From contig NZ_PJZH01000005.1 in assembly GCF_002858715.1 (NCBI RefSeq), positions 168,295 to 232,294 on the forward strand: a DNA stretch of 64,000 nt, written 5' to 3'. The stretch comes from Chimaeribacter coloradensis (GTDB lineage Bacteria; Pseudomonadota; Gammaproteobacteria; Enterobacterales; Enterobacteriaceae). Below the pieces are notes generated by a model. That model saw nothing but the letters and a program-made list of their open reading frames with translations, was not told where the DNA came from and made no database searches. The translations under genes and the position numbers were made by a program. Below are positions 50,126-63,725 of the stretch, in pieces (within the stretch, counting starts at the first letter, position 1; the number at the start of each line of letters is the position of its first letter).

Positions 50126-50362
50126 TCATCCCTGTTCCTGGGCGTCCCCCCGGAACTGGCCGCGCGGCATGATATTCACTGACTCATGCAGCTCAGACCA
50201 GACCAGCACCACCTCGCCGCTTTTCAGCTGACGACGTACATCCTCTACTTTCTGCGTCAGGGTGCGCTCATGTTCGCCATAATCGGTGCCTTCACGCAGT
50301 ACAAAGGCTTCTATCAGGTTGTCCAGCGTGTCGCTGTCCAGCTCTTTCCAGGGAATAATCAT
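50126..50362 (-). CDS. yheU: YheU family protein
   Basis: 78 residues, starting [29 protein letters not shown], the conserved YheU/UPF0270 pattern. Function unknown; small acidic cytoplasmic protein. Its ATG overlaps the yheT stop (ATGA), so the two are co-translated. Confidence 0.93.
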   Translation of the reverse strand: MIIPWKELDSDTLDNLIEAFVLREGTDYGEHERTLTQKVEDVRRQLKSGEVVLVWSELHESVNIMPRGQFRGDAQEQG

Positions 50363-51399
50363 CTCTCAGGCTCCTGTAAATAGGGGGCCAGCCAGGCGGG
50401 GATCCGCTGCTCCAGCCACATCTGCGGGCGCTTAAAGCTGCCGCTGACAAAACCAACATGGCCGCCGTGCTCCGTCAGCTGATACTCGACATTGGCAGGC
50501 AGCTGGCCGGCATCGGGGATGACGGCGTCGGTCATAAAGGGGTCGTCCCTGGCATGGATGATCAGCAGGGGCGTGGTAATGCGCGGCAGCAGCGGCATGG
50601 CGCTGCACCGGCGGTAGTAATCCAGGGCGTCATCGAAGCCGTGGGCGCGGGCGGTGATGGCATCATCAAAATCGCGCAGACGCCGCAGCCTTTTCAGCTG
50701 TTGCAGGTTAATCGGCAGGGTGTCGGGGTAGGCCTGCAATTTACGCGTGGCATTGCGTTTGAGCTGGTCGAGCAGGTAGCGCTGATAAAAGCGCGAAAAC
50801 CCTTGCTCCAGCTTTTGCGAGCACGGCTCCAGCAGCAGCGGGGCGGAGACGATCACTGCCGCGTTGAGGCGCGCGCATTCCGCCTCCTCCCCAAGGTAGC
50901 AGGCCAGCATATTGCCGCCCAGCGAAACGCCCACCGCCGCCGTGGGGACGCGGCCATGCGTCTCCTCCAGCCAGCGCAGGAAGAAGCGGGCATCTTCGGT
51001 CTCCCCAGAGTGGTAGATGCGCTTCAGGCGGTTGGCCTCGCCGCTGCATCCACGGAAGTGCATCACCACGCCGAGCCAGCCGCGCTGCTGCCAGGCGTGC
51101 AGCAGCCCATGCGCATAGGGGCTGTAGAAGCTCCCCTCCAGGCCGTGGAACAGCACCACCCGCGGTTTATGCACCGCCTGTGCCGGAGGTTCGCTCCAGG
51201 CGAGATCGACGAAATCCCCGTCGGGCAGCTCCAGCCGCTGCCAGTGCGGGGTCAGCAGCGCCTGCCGCCGGTAGAGCCGTGGCAGCAGCGTTTGCAGGTG
51301 CGGGTTACGGGCGCCGCGCATCGCCTGAAAGGTGTCGTGCATAAGAGGACTGTTTTTCTTTATCAGTAGGGGCGGCGGTGCCTGTGCGTCGATCAACAC
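50359..51399 (-). CDS. yheT: alpha/beta hydrolase YheT
   Basis: Up to 346 residues. Oxyanion motif [26 protein letters not shown], nucleophile elbow GVSLGGNML with the catalytic Ser, the acid Asp in [10 protein letters not shown], and the His in TEHGGHVGF: an intact AB-hydrolase triad of the YheT/UPF0017 family. Probably an esterase; substrate unknown. The start is uncertain: the GTG at 51399 gives a length near E. coli (about 340), while the ATG at 51342 gives 327 residues. Neither has a good ribosome-binding site. Confidence 0.9.
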   Translation of the reverse strand: MLIDAQAPPPLLIKKNSPLMHDTFQAMRGARNPHLQTLLPRLYRRQALLTPHWQRLELPDGDFVDLAWSEPPAQAVHKPRVVLFHGLEGSFYSPYAHGLLHAWQQRGWLGVVMHFRGCSGEANRLKRIYHSGETEDARFFLRWLEETHGRVPTAAVGVSLGGNMLACYLGEEAECARLNAAVIVSAPLLLEPCSQKLEQGFSRFYQRYLLDQLKRNATRKLQAYPDTLPINLQQLKRLRRLRDFDDAITARAHGFDDALDYYRRCSAMPLLPRITTPLLIIHARDDPFMTDAVIPDAGQLPANVEYQLTEHGGHVGFVSGSFKRPQMWLEQRIPAWLAPYLQEPER

Positions 51400-51493
51400 A
51401 GTTGCCGGATAGTGTTCATCATATCCTATAACCGGAATGCGGCGCGCGCCCGCTTCCCGGCGCGGAATTTCCGGCCCTGGAGGCCGGAGGAAT

Positions 51494-51517
51494 AAAAAAG
51501 CCCGGCATCACCGGGCT
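51494..51517 (-). terminator. yheS terminator
   Basis: AGCCCGG (51499-51505) pairs with CCGGGCT (51511-51517), followed on the minus strand by TTTTTTA, 24 bases after the yheS stop. Confidence 0.9.
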
Positions 51518-51540
51518 TCTGCGTACGGGGTTGACAGGCG

Positions 51541-53445
51541 TTACTCCAGGTCAAACTGCTCCAGCTGCTCCTGAATCTCCAGCCACGCCATCTCCGCCTC
51601 CTCCAGCGCCGACTTCGCCTGCGCCTGGCTCTGCAGGCAGGCGGTCAGATCCGCTTTGCGGCCTGGGTCGTAGAGGCTGGTGTCACCCAGTTGGGTTTCC
51701 GCGGCCGCGAGTTCAACGCCCAGCTTTTCCATCTGCTTCTCCAGTTGCAGCAATTTCTTGCGCAGCGGCTGCGTCTGGCTGCGCAACTCCGCCTCGCGCC
51801 GCTTCTGGTCTTTGCGCGCCTGGGCGCTGTTGCTGCCGGACTCTTTGGCGGGCGCATCCTGCTGGCTCTCCTGGCGTTGCAGATCCACCAGCCACTGCTG
51901 ATAATCTTCCAGGTCACCGTCAAACTGCTCAACCTTGCCGCCATGCACCAGATAGAGGTCGTCCGTGGTGGAGCGTAACAGGTGGCGATCGTGCGAGACC
52001 ACCACCAGCGCCCCTTCGAAGTCGATCAGCGCTTCGGTCAGCGCCTGGCGCATATCGAGGTCGAGGTGGTTGGTGGGTTCGTCGAGCAGCAGCAGGTTGG
52101 GGCGCTGCCAGACGATCAGCGCCAGCACCAGCCGCGCTTTTTCACCGCCGGAGAAGCGCTCGGTCTTGTCGGTGACCTGATCGCCCTGGAAACCAAACCC
52201 GCCCAGGTAGTCCCGCAGTTGCTGTTCCAGCTCACGCGGGGCCAGCCGGCTCAGGTGCTGGAGCGGTGACTCATCGGCGCGCAGGAACTCCAGCTGATGC
52301 TGGGCGAAGTAGCCGAGCTTGACCCCTTTCGCCAGCCCGATTTCCCCCTGCTGCGGTTGCAGCGTCCCGGCCAGCAGCTTGATCAGGGTCGATTTCCCGG
52401 CCCCGTTGCGGCCCAGCAGGCCAATGCGCGAGCCGGGCACCAGGTTCAGTTTGATGGAGTCGAGGATGGTGCGCTCGCCATACCCGGCGCTGACTTTCTC
52501 CATGCGCAGCAACGGGTCAGGCAGGCTCTCCGGCGCGCGGAAGCTGAAGTGGAACGGGTTGTCTACATGCGCCGGGGCGATAAGCTCCATGCGCTCCAGC
52601 ATCTTGATGCGGCTCTGCGCCTGTTTGGCCTTGGTGGCTTTGGCGCGGAAACGGTCAATATAGCTTTGCAGGTGGGCCACTTTCTCCTGCTGGCTCTGGT
52701 AAAGCGACTGCTGCTGGGCCAGTTTGGTGACGCGCTGGCGCTCAAAGGAGGAGTAGTTGCCGGTGTATTCGTTCAGGGCCTGCTGCTCGATGTGCAGGAT
52801 TTTGTCGACAATCGGGTCGAGGAAATCGCGGTCGTGCGAAATCAGCAGCAGCGTGCCGGGGTAGCTTTTCAGCCACTTCTCCAGCCAGATCACCGCATCA
52901 AGATCGAGGTGGTTGGTCGGCTCATCCAGCAGCAGCAGATCGGAGCGGCAGACCAGCGCCTGCGCCAGGTTCAGGCGCATCCGCCAGCCGCCGGAGAAAT
53001 CTTTCACCGGTTGCTGGAGCTGGCTCTGGGAGAAGCCCAGCCCGTGCAGCAGGCTGGCCGCGCGGGACTGGATCGTCCAGGCCTGGATGGCGTCCAGCTT
53101 GCCGTGGACCAGCGCAATCGCGTTGCCGTCGTTGCGTTCGTTGGCGCGGGCCAGCTCTGCCTCTAACTGGCGGAACTCGCGGTCGCCGTCAATCACATAC
53201 TCCAGCGCCGGCACATCCAGCGCCGGCGTCTCCTGGTTGACCCACGCCAGCGCCCAGTTGCCGGGGAAGGTGAGGCTGCCGGCATCGGCGCTCATTTCAC
53301 CTTTCAGCAACGAAAGCAGGGTAGATTTACCACAACCGTTTTTGCCCACCAGCCCGACTTTCTGGCCCGGGTTAACCGTCGCGGTGGCGTTATCGAGCAG
53401 AACCCGGGTGCCACGTCGTATTTGAAGCGAGGAGAAAACAATCAT
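51541..53445 (-). CDS. yheS: ABC-F ribosome-associated ATPase YheS
   Basis: 634 residues with two ABC ATPase domains and no membrane segments. First Walker A GKNGCGKSTLL near 35 and signature FSGGWRMRLNLAQAL; second Walker A GRNGAGKSTLI near 345 and signature FSGGEKARLVLAL; both Walker B regions read LLLLDEPTNHLDLD. The inter-domain linker and a C-terminal coiled coil (about 530-634) are typical of ABC-F factors that act at the ribosomal E site. It is divergent from kefG. Confidence 0.95.
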   Translation of the reverse strand: MIVFSSLQIRRGTRVLLDNATATVNPGQKVGLVGKNGCGKSTLLSLLKGEMSADAGSLTFPGNWALAWVNQETPALDVPALEYVIDGDREFRQLEAELARANERNDGNAIALVHGKLDAIQAWTIQSRAASLLHGLGFSQSQLQQPVKDFSGGWRMRLNLAQALVCRSDLLLLDEPTNHLDLDAVIWLEKWLKSYPGTLLLISHDRDFLDPIVDKILHIEQQALNEYTGNYSSFERQRVTKLAQQQSLYQSQQEKVAHLQSYIDRFRAKATKAKQAQSRIKMLERMELIAPAHVDNPFHFSFRAPESLPDPLLRMEKVSAGYGERTILDSIKLNLVPGSRIGLLGRNGAGKSTLIKLLAGTLQPQQGEIGLAKGVKLGYFAQHQLEFLRADESPLQHLSRLAPRELEQQLRDYLGGFGFQGDQVTDKTERFSGGEKARLVLALIVWQRPNLLLLDEPTNHLDLDMRQALTEALIDFEGALVVVSHDRHLLRSTTDDLYLVHGGKVEQFDGDLEDYQQWLVDLQRQESQQDAPAKESGSNSAQARKDQKRREAELRSQTQPLRKKLLQLEKQMEKLGVELAAAETQLGDTSLYDPGRKADLTACLQSQAQAKSALEEAEMAWLEIQEQLEQFDLE

Positions 53446-53587
53446 AAAGCGCCGTATGTTTAAAATATGTTAAATTAACGACCGGTAAGCTGACCACAAA
53501 GCGTGGTAACCAGACGCCAGGCGTCCTGATCTAATCTTGCGGAGCATGGTAACGGAAAATCCGCACCCTGACGACGCTTTGGAGGGA

Positions 53588-54142
53588 ATGATGTCGCAGC
53601 CACCCAGGGTTCTGCTGCTGTACGCCCACCCGGAACCCCAGGATTCGGTAGCCAACCGCATTCTGCTGGCCCCGGCCCAGCAACTCGCGCATGTCACCGT
53701 GCACGATCTCTACGCGCACTATCCCGATTTCTTTATTGATATCCATCACGAACAGCAACTGTTGCGTGAGCACAGCGTCATTGTCTTCCAGCACCCCCTT
53801 TATACTTACAGTTGCCCGGCACTGCTGAAAGAGTGGATGGACCGCGTGTTGGCCCGCGGCTTCGCCAGCGGGGCGGGCGGCAATGCGCTGAACGGCAAAT
53901 ACTGGCGTACGGTGATCACCACCGGCGAGCCGGAGGGCGCTTACGGGGAGCAGGGATATAACCGCTGCCTGATGTCAGACATTCTGCGGCCGTTTGAACT
54001 CACGGCGGCGATGTGCCGGATGCACTGGCTCTCACCGATGGTGGTCTACTGGGCACGGCGCCAGCCGCCGGATGTGCTGGCCAGCCACGCCAGCGCCTAT
54101 GCCGACTGGCTGCGCGCCCCGCTTCCCCATGGAGGACGTTAA
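53588..54142 (+). CDS. kefG: KefG, ancillary flavodoxin-like subunit of KefB
   Basis: 184 residues, NQO1/flavodoxin-like fold: [17 protein letters not shown] near 8-24, [22 protein letters not shown], and [10 protein letters not shown]. Needed for full activity of the KefB K+ efflux system. The paired ATGs at 53588/53591 follow GGAGGGA; 53591 has the better spacing, 53588 matches the E. coli annotation. kefB starts immediately after the stop codon. Confidence 0.93.
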   Translation: MMSQPPRVLLLYAHPEPQDSVANRILLAPAQQLAHVTVHDLYAHYPDFFIDIHHEQQLLREHSVIVFQHPLYTYSCPALLKEWMDRVLARGFASGAGGNALNGKYWRTVITTGEPEGAYGEQGYNRCLMSDILRPFELTAAMCRMHWLSPMVVYWARRQPPDVLASHASAYADWLRAPLPHGGR

Positions 54143-55951
54143 ATGGAAGGATCGGATTTACTGACAGCGGCACTGATTTTCCTGTTTGCGGCGGTGGTGG
54201 CCGTGCCGATCGCTCAGCGGCTGGGCATCGGCGCGGTGCTGGGCTACCTGCTGGCGGGGATCGCCATCGGCCCGTGGGGTGTCGGGGTGATCCGCGATGT
54301 GCAGGAGATCCTGCACTTCTCCGAGCTGGGCGTGGTGTTCCTGATGTTTCTCATCGGGCTGGAGCTGAACCCCGCCAAACTCTGGCAACTGCGCCGCTCG
54401 ATTTTCGGCGTGGGGGCCGGGCAGGTGCTGCTGACAGCCACGGTGCTGGCGCTGCTGCTCTATCTGACCCACTTTGCCTGGCAGGCGGCGGTGATTGGCG
54501 GCATCGGGCTGGCGATGTCTTCGACTGCGATGGCCTTGCAGCTGATGAAAGACAAAGGCATGAAGCGCAACGAGGGCGGCCAGCTCGGCTTCTCGGTGCT
54601 GCTGTTCCAGGATATCGCGGTGATCCCGGCCCTGGCGCTGATCCCGCTGCTGGCCGGAGCCGGGGAGGGCGAGTACGACTGGGATCGGATCGCCATGAAA
54701 ATCGCCGCTTTTGGCGGGATGCTGATCGGCGGGCGTTACCTGTTGCGGCCTTTGCTGCGGTTTATTGTGGCCGCCGGGGTGCGCGAAGTATTTACCGCGG
54801 CAGCGCTGCTTACGGTGCTGGGGGCAGCGCTGTTTATGGACGCGCTCGGTTTCTCCATGGCGCTGGGCACCTTTATCGCCGGGGTGCTGCTGGCAGAGAG
54901 TGAGTACCAGCATGAGCTGGAGAGTGCCATTGAGCCTTTCAAAGGGTTGTTGCTGGGGCTGTTCTTTATCTCGGTAGGCATGGCGCTCAACCTGGGCGTG
55001 TTCTACACCCATGTGCTTGAGGTGCTGGTCGCCGTTGTGGTGCTGGTTCTGGTGAAGAGCAGCATCCTGTATGGCCTGGCGCGGGTGTTTGGCTTAGGGC
55101 GCGCCGTGCGGCTGCAATTCGCCGGGGTGCTGAGCCAGGGGGGCGAATTCGCCTTTGTGCTCTTTTCGGCCGCCGCTGCGCAACGGGTGATTTCCCCGGA
55201 CCAGCTGGCGCTGCTGCTGGTGGTGGTCACTCTGTCGATGATGACCACGCCGCTGATGATGCAGACCATCGACCGGCTGCTGGCCCGGCGCTACAACGCG
55301 CAAGAGGAGCCGGATGAGCAGCACCATGTGGAAGATGATGACCCGCAGGTGATTATTGTGGGCTTCGGGCGCTTTGGTCAGGTGATTGGCCGGTTGCTGA
55401 TCGCCAACAAAATGCGCATTACCGTGCTGGAGCGTGATATCAGCGCCGTGAGCCTGATGCGCAGCTATGGCTACCACGTCTACTACGGGGATGCTACCGA
55501 GCTGGCGCTGCTGCGCGCCGCGGGTGCGGAAAAAGCGCGCGCTATTGTCATCACCTGTAATGAGCCGGAAGACACCATGACGATCGTACGGCTGTGCCAG
55601 GACTATTTCCCTTCGCTGGAGATTCTGGCGCGCGCCCGCGGCCGTGTGGAGGCGCATGAGCTGCTCCAGGCCGGCGTGGCAAACTTCTCACGGGAGACCT
55701 TCTCGAGCGCCCTGGAGCTGGGCCGCAAGGCGCTGACCACCCTGGGAATGCACCCGCATCAGGCCTACCGGGCGCAACAGCACTTCCGGCGGCTGGATAT
55801 GCGGATGCTGCGCGAGCTGGTGCCGCAGCGCCAGGGTGACGTGGCGCAGGTCTCCCGCATCCGCGAGGCGCGGCGTGAACTGGAGGAGATTTTTGAGCGC
55901 GAAATCTACAATGAGCGCCGCCGGCCCGACGGCTGGGATGAACATGAGTAG
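54143..55951 (+). CDS. kefB: glutathione-regulated potassium efflux antiporter KefB
   Basis: 602 residues. A CPA2-type membrane domain of about 12-13 helices (1-385) with the Kef [15 protein letters not shown] and QDIAVIPAL segments, then a cytoplasmic RCK/TrkA-N domain ([17 protein letters not shown] and VLERD near 400-430) that binds NAD(H) and glutathione adducts. It opens when electrophile adducts form, acidifying the cytoplasm protectively. GGAGGA precedes its ATG. Confidence 0.96.
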   Translation: MEGSDLLTAALIFLFAAVVAVPIAQRLGIGAVLGYLLAGIAIGPWGVGVIRDVQEILHFSELGVVFLMFLIGLELNPAKLWQLRRSIFGVGAGQVLLTATVLALLLYLTHFAWQAAVIGGIGLAMSSTAMALQLMKDKGMKRNEGGQLGFSVLLFQDIAVIPALALIPLLAGAGEGEYDWDRIAMKIAAFGGMLIGGRYLLRPLLRFIVAAGVREVFTAAALLTVLGAALFMDALGFSMALGTFIAGVLLAESEYQHELESAIEPFKGLLLGLFFISVGMALNLGVFYTHVLEVLVAVVVLVLVKSSILYGLARVFGLGRAVRLQFAGVLSQGGEFAFVLFSAAAAQRVISPDQLALLLVVVTLSMMTTPLMMQTIDRLLARRYNAQEEPDEQHHVEDDDPQVIIVGFGRFGQVIGRLLIANKMRITVLERDISAVSLMRSYGYHVYYGDATELALLRAAGAEKARAIVITCNEPEDTMTIVRLCQDYFPSLEILARARGRVEAHELLQAGVANFSRETFSSALELGRKALTTLGMHPHQAYRAQQHFRRLDMRMLRELVPQRQGDVAQVSRIREARRELEEIFEREIYNERRRPDGWDEHE

Positions 55952-56118
55952 CCGTGCCGATTGAGGTGTGGGCCTATCCGTTCTAGACTGGTAGTCAGTG
56001 CGAAGCGTCAGGCGTTGAGCCGGGCGCTTTATTTTATTGGAAAGACCTTTTTCCGGCTGCCATGCGCCGGGTGGTGAATGCCACGGTGCGCAGGGCGGTT
56101 TATTCTGGAGTCAACAGC

Positions 56119-56322
56119 ATGTCAGCAACACGTAAGCGTTTCATTGCCGGGGCCGTTTGCCCGCAGTGTAAGGCGCTGGACAGCCTGATGTTATGGCGCG
56201 AGGATCAGGTAGAAGTGGTGGAGTGTGTGAAGTGTGGCCATCATCAGCGCCAGACTGACGAGCAGGTTAAGCAGCACGTCCGCCCCCAGGAACAGGTCAT
56301 CGGTATTTTCCATCCCGAGTAG
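56119..56322 (+). CDS. yheV: YheV, small zinc-ribbon protein
   Basis: 67 residues with two CxxC pairs (VCPQCKALD and VECVKCGHH), a zinc-ribbon pattern, and the conserved ending EQVIGIFHPE. Function unknown. The ATG at 56119 has TGGAG nine bases upstream; the frame stays open to 56062 without support. It lies 167 bases after kefB. Confidence 0.93.
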   Translation: MSATRKRFIAGAVCPQCKALDSLMLWREDQVEVVECVKCGHHQRQTDEQVKQHVRPQEQVIGIFHPE

Positions 56323-56416
56323 CGGGCAGCGACGCGTTTTTTTATGCTGATGAGTACAGCGCCGCAGATTTCCGCTACAATCTGCGCCAATTTGCTTTCC
56401 AACGGTAGGAGATATC

Positions 56417-56998
56417 ATGAAAGTAGCAAAAGACCTGGTGGTCAGCCTGGCTTACCAGGTACGTACAGAAGACGGTGTGTTGGTTGATGAGTCTCCGGTG
56501 AGTGCGCCGCTGGACTATCTGCACGGTCACGGTTCCCTGATCGCAGGTCTGGAAAACGCGCTGGAAGGTCATGACGTCGGCGATCGTTTCGACGTGCATG
56601 TCGGCGCGAACGAAGCCTACGGCAACTACGACGAAAACCTGGTGCAGCGTGTACCGAAAGACGTCTTCATGGGCGTTGACGAGCTGCAGGTAGGTATGCG
56701 CTTTATGGCGGATACCGATCAGGGTCAGGTGCCGGTTGAGATCACGGACGTGGAAGACGATCACGTGACCGTTGACGGCAACCACATGCTGGCCGGCCAG
56801 AACCTGAACTTCAACGTTGAAGTTGTGGCAATCCGTGAAGCGACCGCAGAAGAACTGGCCCACGGCCACGTTCACGGCGAGCACGATCATCACCACGGTC
56901 ATGACCACGGTGACGGCTGCTGCGGCGGCCACGATCATGATCATGACCACGATCATGGTAAAGGCGGATGCGGCAACGGCGGTTGCGGCTGCCACTAA
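56417..56998 (+). CDS. slyD: SlyD, FKBP-type isomerase and metallochaperone
   Basis: 193 residues. FKBP core (MKVAKDLVVSLAYQVRTEDG, SPVSAPLDYLHGHGSLIAGLE) with the inserted flap domain, then a His/Cys/Asp-rich tail from about residue 150 (HGEHDHHHGHDHGDGCCGG and further) that binds Ni and other metals. It supports hydrogenase nickel loading and protein folding. A terminator shared with slyX follows. Confidence 0.97.
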   Translation: MKVAKDLVVSLAYQVRTEDGVLVDESPVSAPLDYLHGHGSLIAGLENALEGHDVGDRFDVHVGANEAYGNYDENLVQRVPKDVFMGVDELQVGMRFMADTDQGQVPVEITDVEDDHVTVDGNHMLAGQNLNFNVEVVAIREATAEELAHGHVHGEHDHHHGHDHGDGCCGGHDHDHDHDHGKGGCGNGGCGCH

Positions 56999-57009
56999 GC
57001 TAACGCATC

Positions 57010-57039
57010 AAAAAAAGGCTGCCTCAGGCAGCCTTTTTT
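57010..57039. terminator. bidirectional terminator between slyD and slyX
   Basis: GGCTGCC-TCA-GGCAGCC stem (57017-57033) flanked by seven A on the left and six T on the right, placed between converging genes. Confidence 0.94.
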
Positions 57040-57060
57040 ATTGCCTGCGCCTGTCGCGGC

Positions 57061-57279
57061 TCAGTAGTGCGGCGGCGGGGTCTCTTCCGAAGGGTGAGCA
57101 ATGGCGGAAGGCTGCGCGGCGCGCAATTTGTCCGTGAGCAGGCGCAGCCGGTCCTGCAGTTTACTCATCTCAAGCTGATGCTCTGTCACAATCAGGTTAA
57201 GCTCCTCGATGGTCACTTCCTGAAAGGCCAGCCGGCTTTCCAGCATCTCCAACCGTTGTTCGAAGGCGTTCTGATCCAT
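57061..57279 (-). CDS. slyX: SlyX family coiled-coil protein
   Basis: 72 residues, almost entirely coiled coil ([20 protein letters not shown], then [24 protein letters not shown]), ending SEETPPPHY as in other SlyX proteins. Function unknown. The ATG at 57279 has AGAGGA upstream; the frame remains open to 57435 but the extension is unsupported. Confidence 0.93.
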   Translation of the reverse strand: MDQNAFEQRLEMLESRLAFQEVTIEELNLIVTEHQLEMSKLQDRLRLLTDKLRAAQPSAIAHPSEETPPPHY

Positions 57280-57395
57280 ACTTGCTGTCCTCTGTGGTTC
57301 GCCGTCCGGCGGATGGGGTAAGGGGCGGGATTCTACCTGCATTGCCCACAGATTGCTTGGCGTCTCGCCCGGCGGCCTGAAGAATTTGCCGGAAA

Positions 57396-57424
57396 GGAAA
57401 CTTCCTGACGTAATTAAGGTCGGA
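57396..57424 (+). promoter_or_regulatory. sigma-E-type promoter for fkpA
   Basis: GGAAACTT (57396-57403) and TCGGA (57420-57424) are 16 bases apart, close to the sigma-E pattern GGAACTT-N16-TCTGA. It lies about 120 bp before fkpA, which belongs to the envelope-stress regulon in E. coli. Activity is inferred. Confidence 0.6.
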
Positions 57425-57542
57425 ATATAACGCATTTGGTGAGTATAGAGATTGTTTTGCCGCCGCGCAGGCAGTTATAGTAGCCAGAGAAATTATGTAA
57501 TCGTTGCTTGGGGCTATACCCCCTAAGCCATTGGAGAAATGG

Positions 57543-58391
57543 ATGAAATCACTTTTTAAAGTAACGCTGTTGGCAACCACAATGGCCATGGCACTGAGCG
57601 CCACCCAGGTGATGGCGGAAGAGGCGGCAAAAGCCCCTGCGGCTGAAGCACCGGCTGCCGCGGCTGCTGCGCCGGCCGTCAACAGCGCCTTCAAAAATGA
57701 AGACCAGCAATCCGCGTATGCGCTGGGTGCATCCTTGGGTCGTTACATGGATAACTCCCTGAAAGAGCAAGAGAAGCTGGGTATCAAGCTGGACAAAGAA
57801 CAGCTGATCTCCGGTGTGCAGGACGCTTTCGCTGACAAGAGCAAACTCTCTGATCAGGAAATCGAACAGACCCTGCAGGCCTTTGAAGCCCGCGTAAAAG
57901 CGTCCGCTCAGGCGAAGATGGAAAAAGACGCGCAGGAAAATGCTGCCAAAGGCCAGGCATACCGTGACAAGTTCGCCAAAGAAAAAGGCGTGAAGAAAAC
58001 CGAATCCGGCCTGCTGTACCAGGTAGAGAAGCCGGGTACCGGTGACACGCCGAAAGACAGCGACACCGTTGTCGTGAACTACAAAGGCACCCTGACCGAC
58101 GGCACAGAGTTTGATAACTCTTATACCCGCGGCGAGCCGCTCTCCTTCCGCCTGGACGGCGTGATCCCGGGCTGGACCGAAGGCCTGAAACACATCAAAA
58201 AAGGCGGCAAGATTACGCTGGTGATCCCGCCGGAGCTGGCTTACGGTAAAACCGGTGTGCCGGGCATCCCGGCTAACTCCACGCTGGTGTTTAACGTCGA
58301 ACTGCTGGACGTGAAAGCCGCGCCTAAAGGCGACGCCAAAGCTGAAAAGCCGGCTGACGCCGCTGCTGAAGCCGGTGCCAAAGGGCAGTAA
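57543..58391 (+). CDS. fkpA: FkpA, periplasmic FKBP-type isomerase and chaperone
   Basis: 282 residues. Signal peptide MKSLFKVTLLATTMAMALSA to VMA|EE, an Ala-rich spacer, a helical dimerisation domain (about 45-135) and a C-terminal FKBP domain (TVVVNYKGTLTDGTEFDNSY, VIPGWTEGLKHIKKGGK, IPPELAYG, IPANSTLVFNVELLDV). The tail is Ala/Lys-rich. GGAG lies before the ATG at 57543; the frame is open to 57504. Confidence 0.96.
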   Translation: MKSLFKVTLLATTMAMALSATQVMAEEAAKAPAAEAPAAAAAAPAVNSAFKNEDQQSAYALGASLGRYMDNSLKEQEKLGIKLDKEQLISGVQDAFADKSKLSDQEIEQTLQAFEARVKASAQAKMEKDAQENAAKGQAYRDKFAKEKGVKKTESGLLYQVEKPGTGDTPKDSDTVVVNYKGTLTDGTEFDNSYTRGEPLSFRLDGVIPGWTEGLKHIKKGGKITLVIPPELAYGKTGVPGIPANSTLVFNVELLDVKAAPKGDAKAEKPADAAAEAGAKGQ

Positions 58392-58413
58392 TTCCCTCTG
58401 GTTCCCTGCTGAA

Positions 58414-58441
58414 AACCGCTGCCTCCGGGCGGCGGTTTTTT
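58414..58441 (+). terminator. fkpA terminator
   Basis: AACCGCTGCC-TCCG-GGCGGCGGTT, a 10-bp stem with one G-U pair, a cUCCGg tetraloop and a T run. Confidence 0.92.
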
Positions 58442-58646
58442 TATGCCCTTTTTATGCCTTCACACATCATCACGCGCCGCTGACGTGGATAACTTGACGC
58501 CTTACGCCCACAGGCATAACGTCTTTAACAATTCCGGCGTCGTTACTCCCGCAGATTTGCTAGACTGACGGCCTAAAGATATTGAGTGATGAGCCTGACG
58601 GCAGGGCGCCGGGCAGGCTCTCTCTACACAGAGGATGGTATCTCCG

Positions 58647-59369
58647 ATGTCTAATTCGCTCTTACCTGGCGAAACCAGCGATCTCGATCTGTTGGAACAA
58701 CGTCCTTTCACCGCTACCGACTATGAAATTCTGAAATCTTATGAGGCCGTGGTGGATGGGCTGGCGATGCTGATCGGCGCGCATTGTGAAATAGTCCTGC
58801 ATTCGCTGGAGGACTTAAAGTGCTCGGCGGTAAGAATCGCCAACGGCGAGCATACCGGCCGGAAGATTGGGTCACCGATTACCGACCTGGCGCTGCGGAT
58901 GCTGCATGATATGGCCGGGGCCGACAGCAGTGTCTCCAATGCCTATTTTACGCGGGCGAAAAGCGGCGTGCTGATGAAGTCAGTGACCATTGCCATCCGT
59001 AACCATGAGCAGCGGGTCATCGGGCTGTTGTGCATCAACATGAACCTGGATGTGCCGTTTTCACAGATTATGCAGACATTCATGCCGCCGGAGGCGCAGG
59101 AGGTGGGCTCGTCCGTCAACTTTGCTTCGTCCGTGGATGACCTGGTGGCACAAACCCTGGAGTTCACCATTGAAGAGGTCAATGCTGACCGTAATGTTGC
59201 CAACAACGCTAAAAACCGGCAGGTGGTGCTGAATCTTTACGAGAAAGGCATTTTTGACATTAAAGATGCCATTAACCAGGTGGCCGACCGGCTGAATATT
59301 TCAAAGCATACGGTTTATCTCTATATCCGCCAGTTCAAAAGCGGTGACCTGCTGGGCGGGGACCGCTGA
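58647..59369 (+). CDS. yheO: YheO, PAS-like/HTH transcriptional regulator
   Basis: 240 residues, same length as E. coli YheO. The N-terminal PAS-like YheO domain ([39 protein letters not shown]) is followed by a C-terminal helix-turn-helix ([29 protein letters not shown]) of the DauR/YheO type. Target genes and ligand unknown. The ATG at 58647 is chosen over 58635 because 58635 abuts the GAGG. Its stop overlaps tusD as TGATG, so it is coupled to the tus operon. Confidence 0.92.
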   Translation: MSNSLLPGETSDLDLLEQRPFTATDYEILKSYEAVVDGLAMLIGAHCEIVLHSLEDLKCSAVRIANGEHTGRKIGSPITDLALRMLHDMAGADSSVSNAYFTRAKSGVLMKSVTIAIRNHEQRVIGLLCINMNLDVPFSQIMQTFMPPEAQEVGSSVNFASSVDDLVAQTLEFTIEEVNADRNVANNAKNRQVVLNLYEKGIFDIKDAINQVADRLNISKHTVYLYIRQFKSGDLLGGDR

Positions 59370-59758
59370 TGCTGCGTTATGCGTTACTGGTCACCGGCCC
59401 GGCCTACGGTACCCAGCAGGCGAGCTCTGCGTATCAGTTCGCGCAGGCGCTGGTGGCGGAAGGGCACCGGCTGGAGAGCGTATTCTTTTACCGGGAAGGC
59501 GTATTGAACGCCAACCAGCTGACGGCGCCTGCCAATGATGAGTTTGATCTGGTACGTGCCTGGCAGCAGTTAGCAACGGAACACCAGGTTGCCCTGAATG
59601 TCTGTGTGGCTGCGGCGCTGCGCCGTGGGGTCACTGACGAGCATGAAGCGCAGCAACTCTCACTGGGGCCGGCTAATTTACAGGCCGGTTTTACCCTGAG
59701 CGGTTTGGGCGCGCTGGCAGAAGCGTCCCTGAGCTGTGACCGGCTGGTGCAATTCTGA
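59369..59758 (+). CDS. tusD: TusD, sulfur-relay subunit
   Basis: 129 residues, DsrE-like. The persulfide-carrying Cys is at about 79 in [15 protein letters not shown]. In the TusBCD complex it takes sulfur from TusA and passes it to TusE for 2-thiolation of tRNA wobble uridines. Coupled to yheO and tusC. Confidence 0.95.
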   Translation: MLRYALLVTGPAYGTQQASSAYQFAQALVAEGHRLESVFFYREGVLNANQLTAPANDEFDLVRAWQQLATEHQVALNVCVAAALRRGVTDEHEAQQLSLGPANLQAGFTLSGLGALAEASLSCDRLVQF

Positions 59759-59769
59759 TGGACGACACT

Positions 59770-60129
59770 ATGAAACGTGTGGCCTTTGTATTTACCCGTG
59801 CGCCGCACGGCACCGCTGCCGGCCGTGAGGGGCTGGATGCGCTGCTGGCGACTTCCGCGCTCAGCGAACAGGTAGGGGTGTTTTTTATCGGCGATGGTGT
59901 GATGCAGCTTCTGCCGCATCAGGCACCGGAGAAAATCCTGGCCCGCAACTATATTGCGACCTTTGGCGTGCTGCCGCTTTATGAGGTGGAACAGTGCTAC
60001 CTGTGTGAAGCTTCCCTTCAGGCGCGCGGTTTACCGGCAGAGCTGGATTGGGTGCTCAAGGCGGAGATCCTGCCCCCGGAAGCGCTGCGTGAGCGGCTGG
60101 CCGGTTATGACGCAATAATGACTTTTTAA
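59770..60129 (+). CDS. tusC: TusC, sulfur-relay subunit
   Basis: 119 residues, DsrF-like: [31 protein letters not shown] is strongly conserved. Structural partner of TusD and TusB. The ATG at 59770 matches the family start; an in-frame ATG at 59758 overlapping the tusD stop would add four residues. Confidence 0.94.
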   Translation: MKRVAFVFTRAPHGTAAGREGLDALLATSALSEQVGVFFIGDGVMQLLPHQAPEKILARNYIATFGVLPLYEVEQCYLCEASLQARGLPAELDWVLKAEILPPEALRERLAGYDAIMTF

Positions 60130-60139
60130 CGGATACCCC

Positions 60140-60933
<794 letters not shown>

Positions 60934-61014
60934 TGGTTCTCCGTTAAGTAAGGCCAAACATTTTCACTTTAATGTCAAAATAAACTCGTAGAGTTTTGGA
61001 CAATCCTGAATTAA

Positions 61015-61500
<486 letters not shown>

Positions 61501-61587
61501 TCACCACGCTGTAGTTATGCTAACCAAGCGGGCGCTTCAAGAAGCCAACCCGCTTGGGTTAACTGAACTTGAACGTCCTAGTGATAG

Positions 61588-63711
<2,124 letters not shown>

Positions 63712-63725
63712 GTCTTCGGGTTTAA

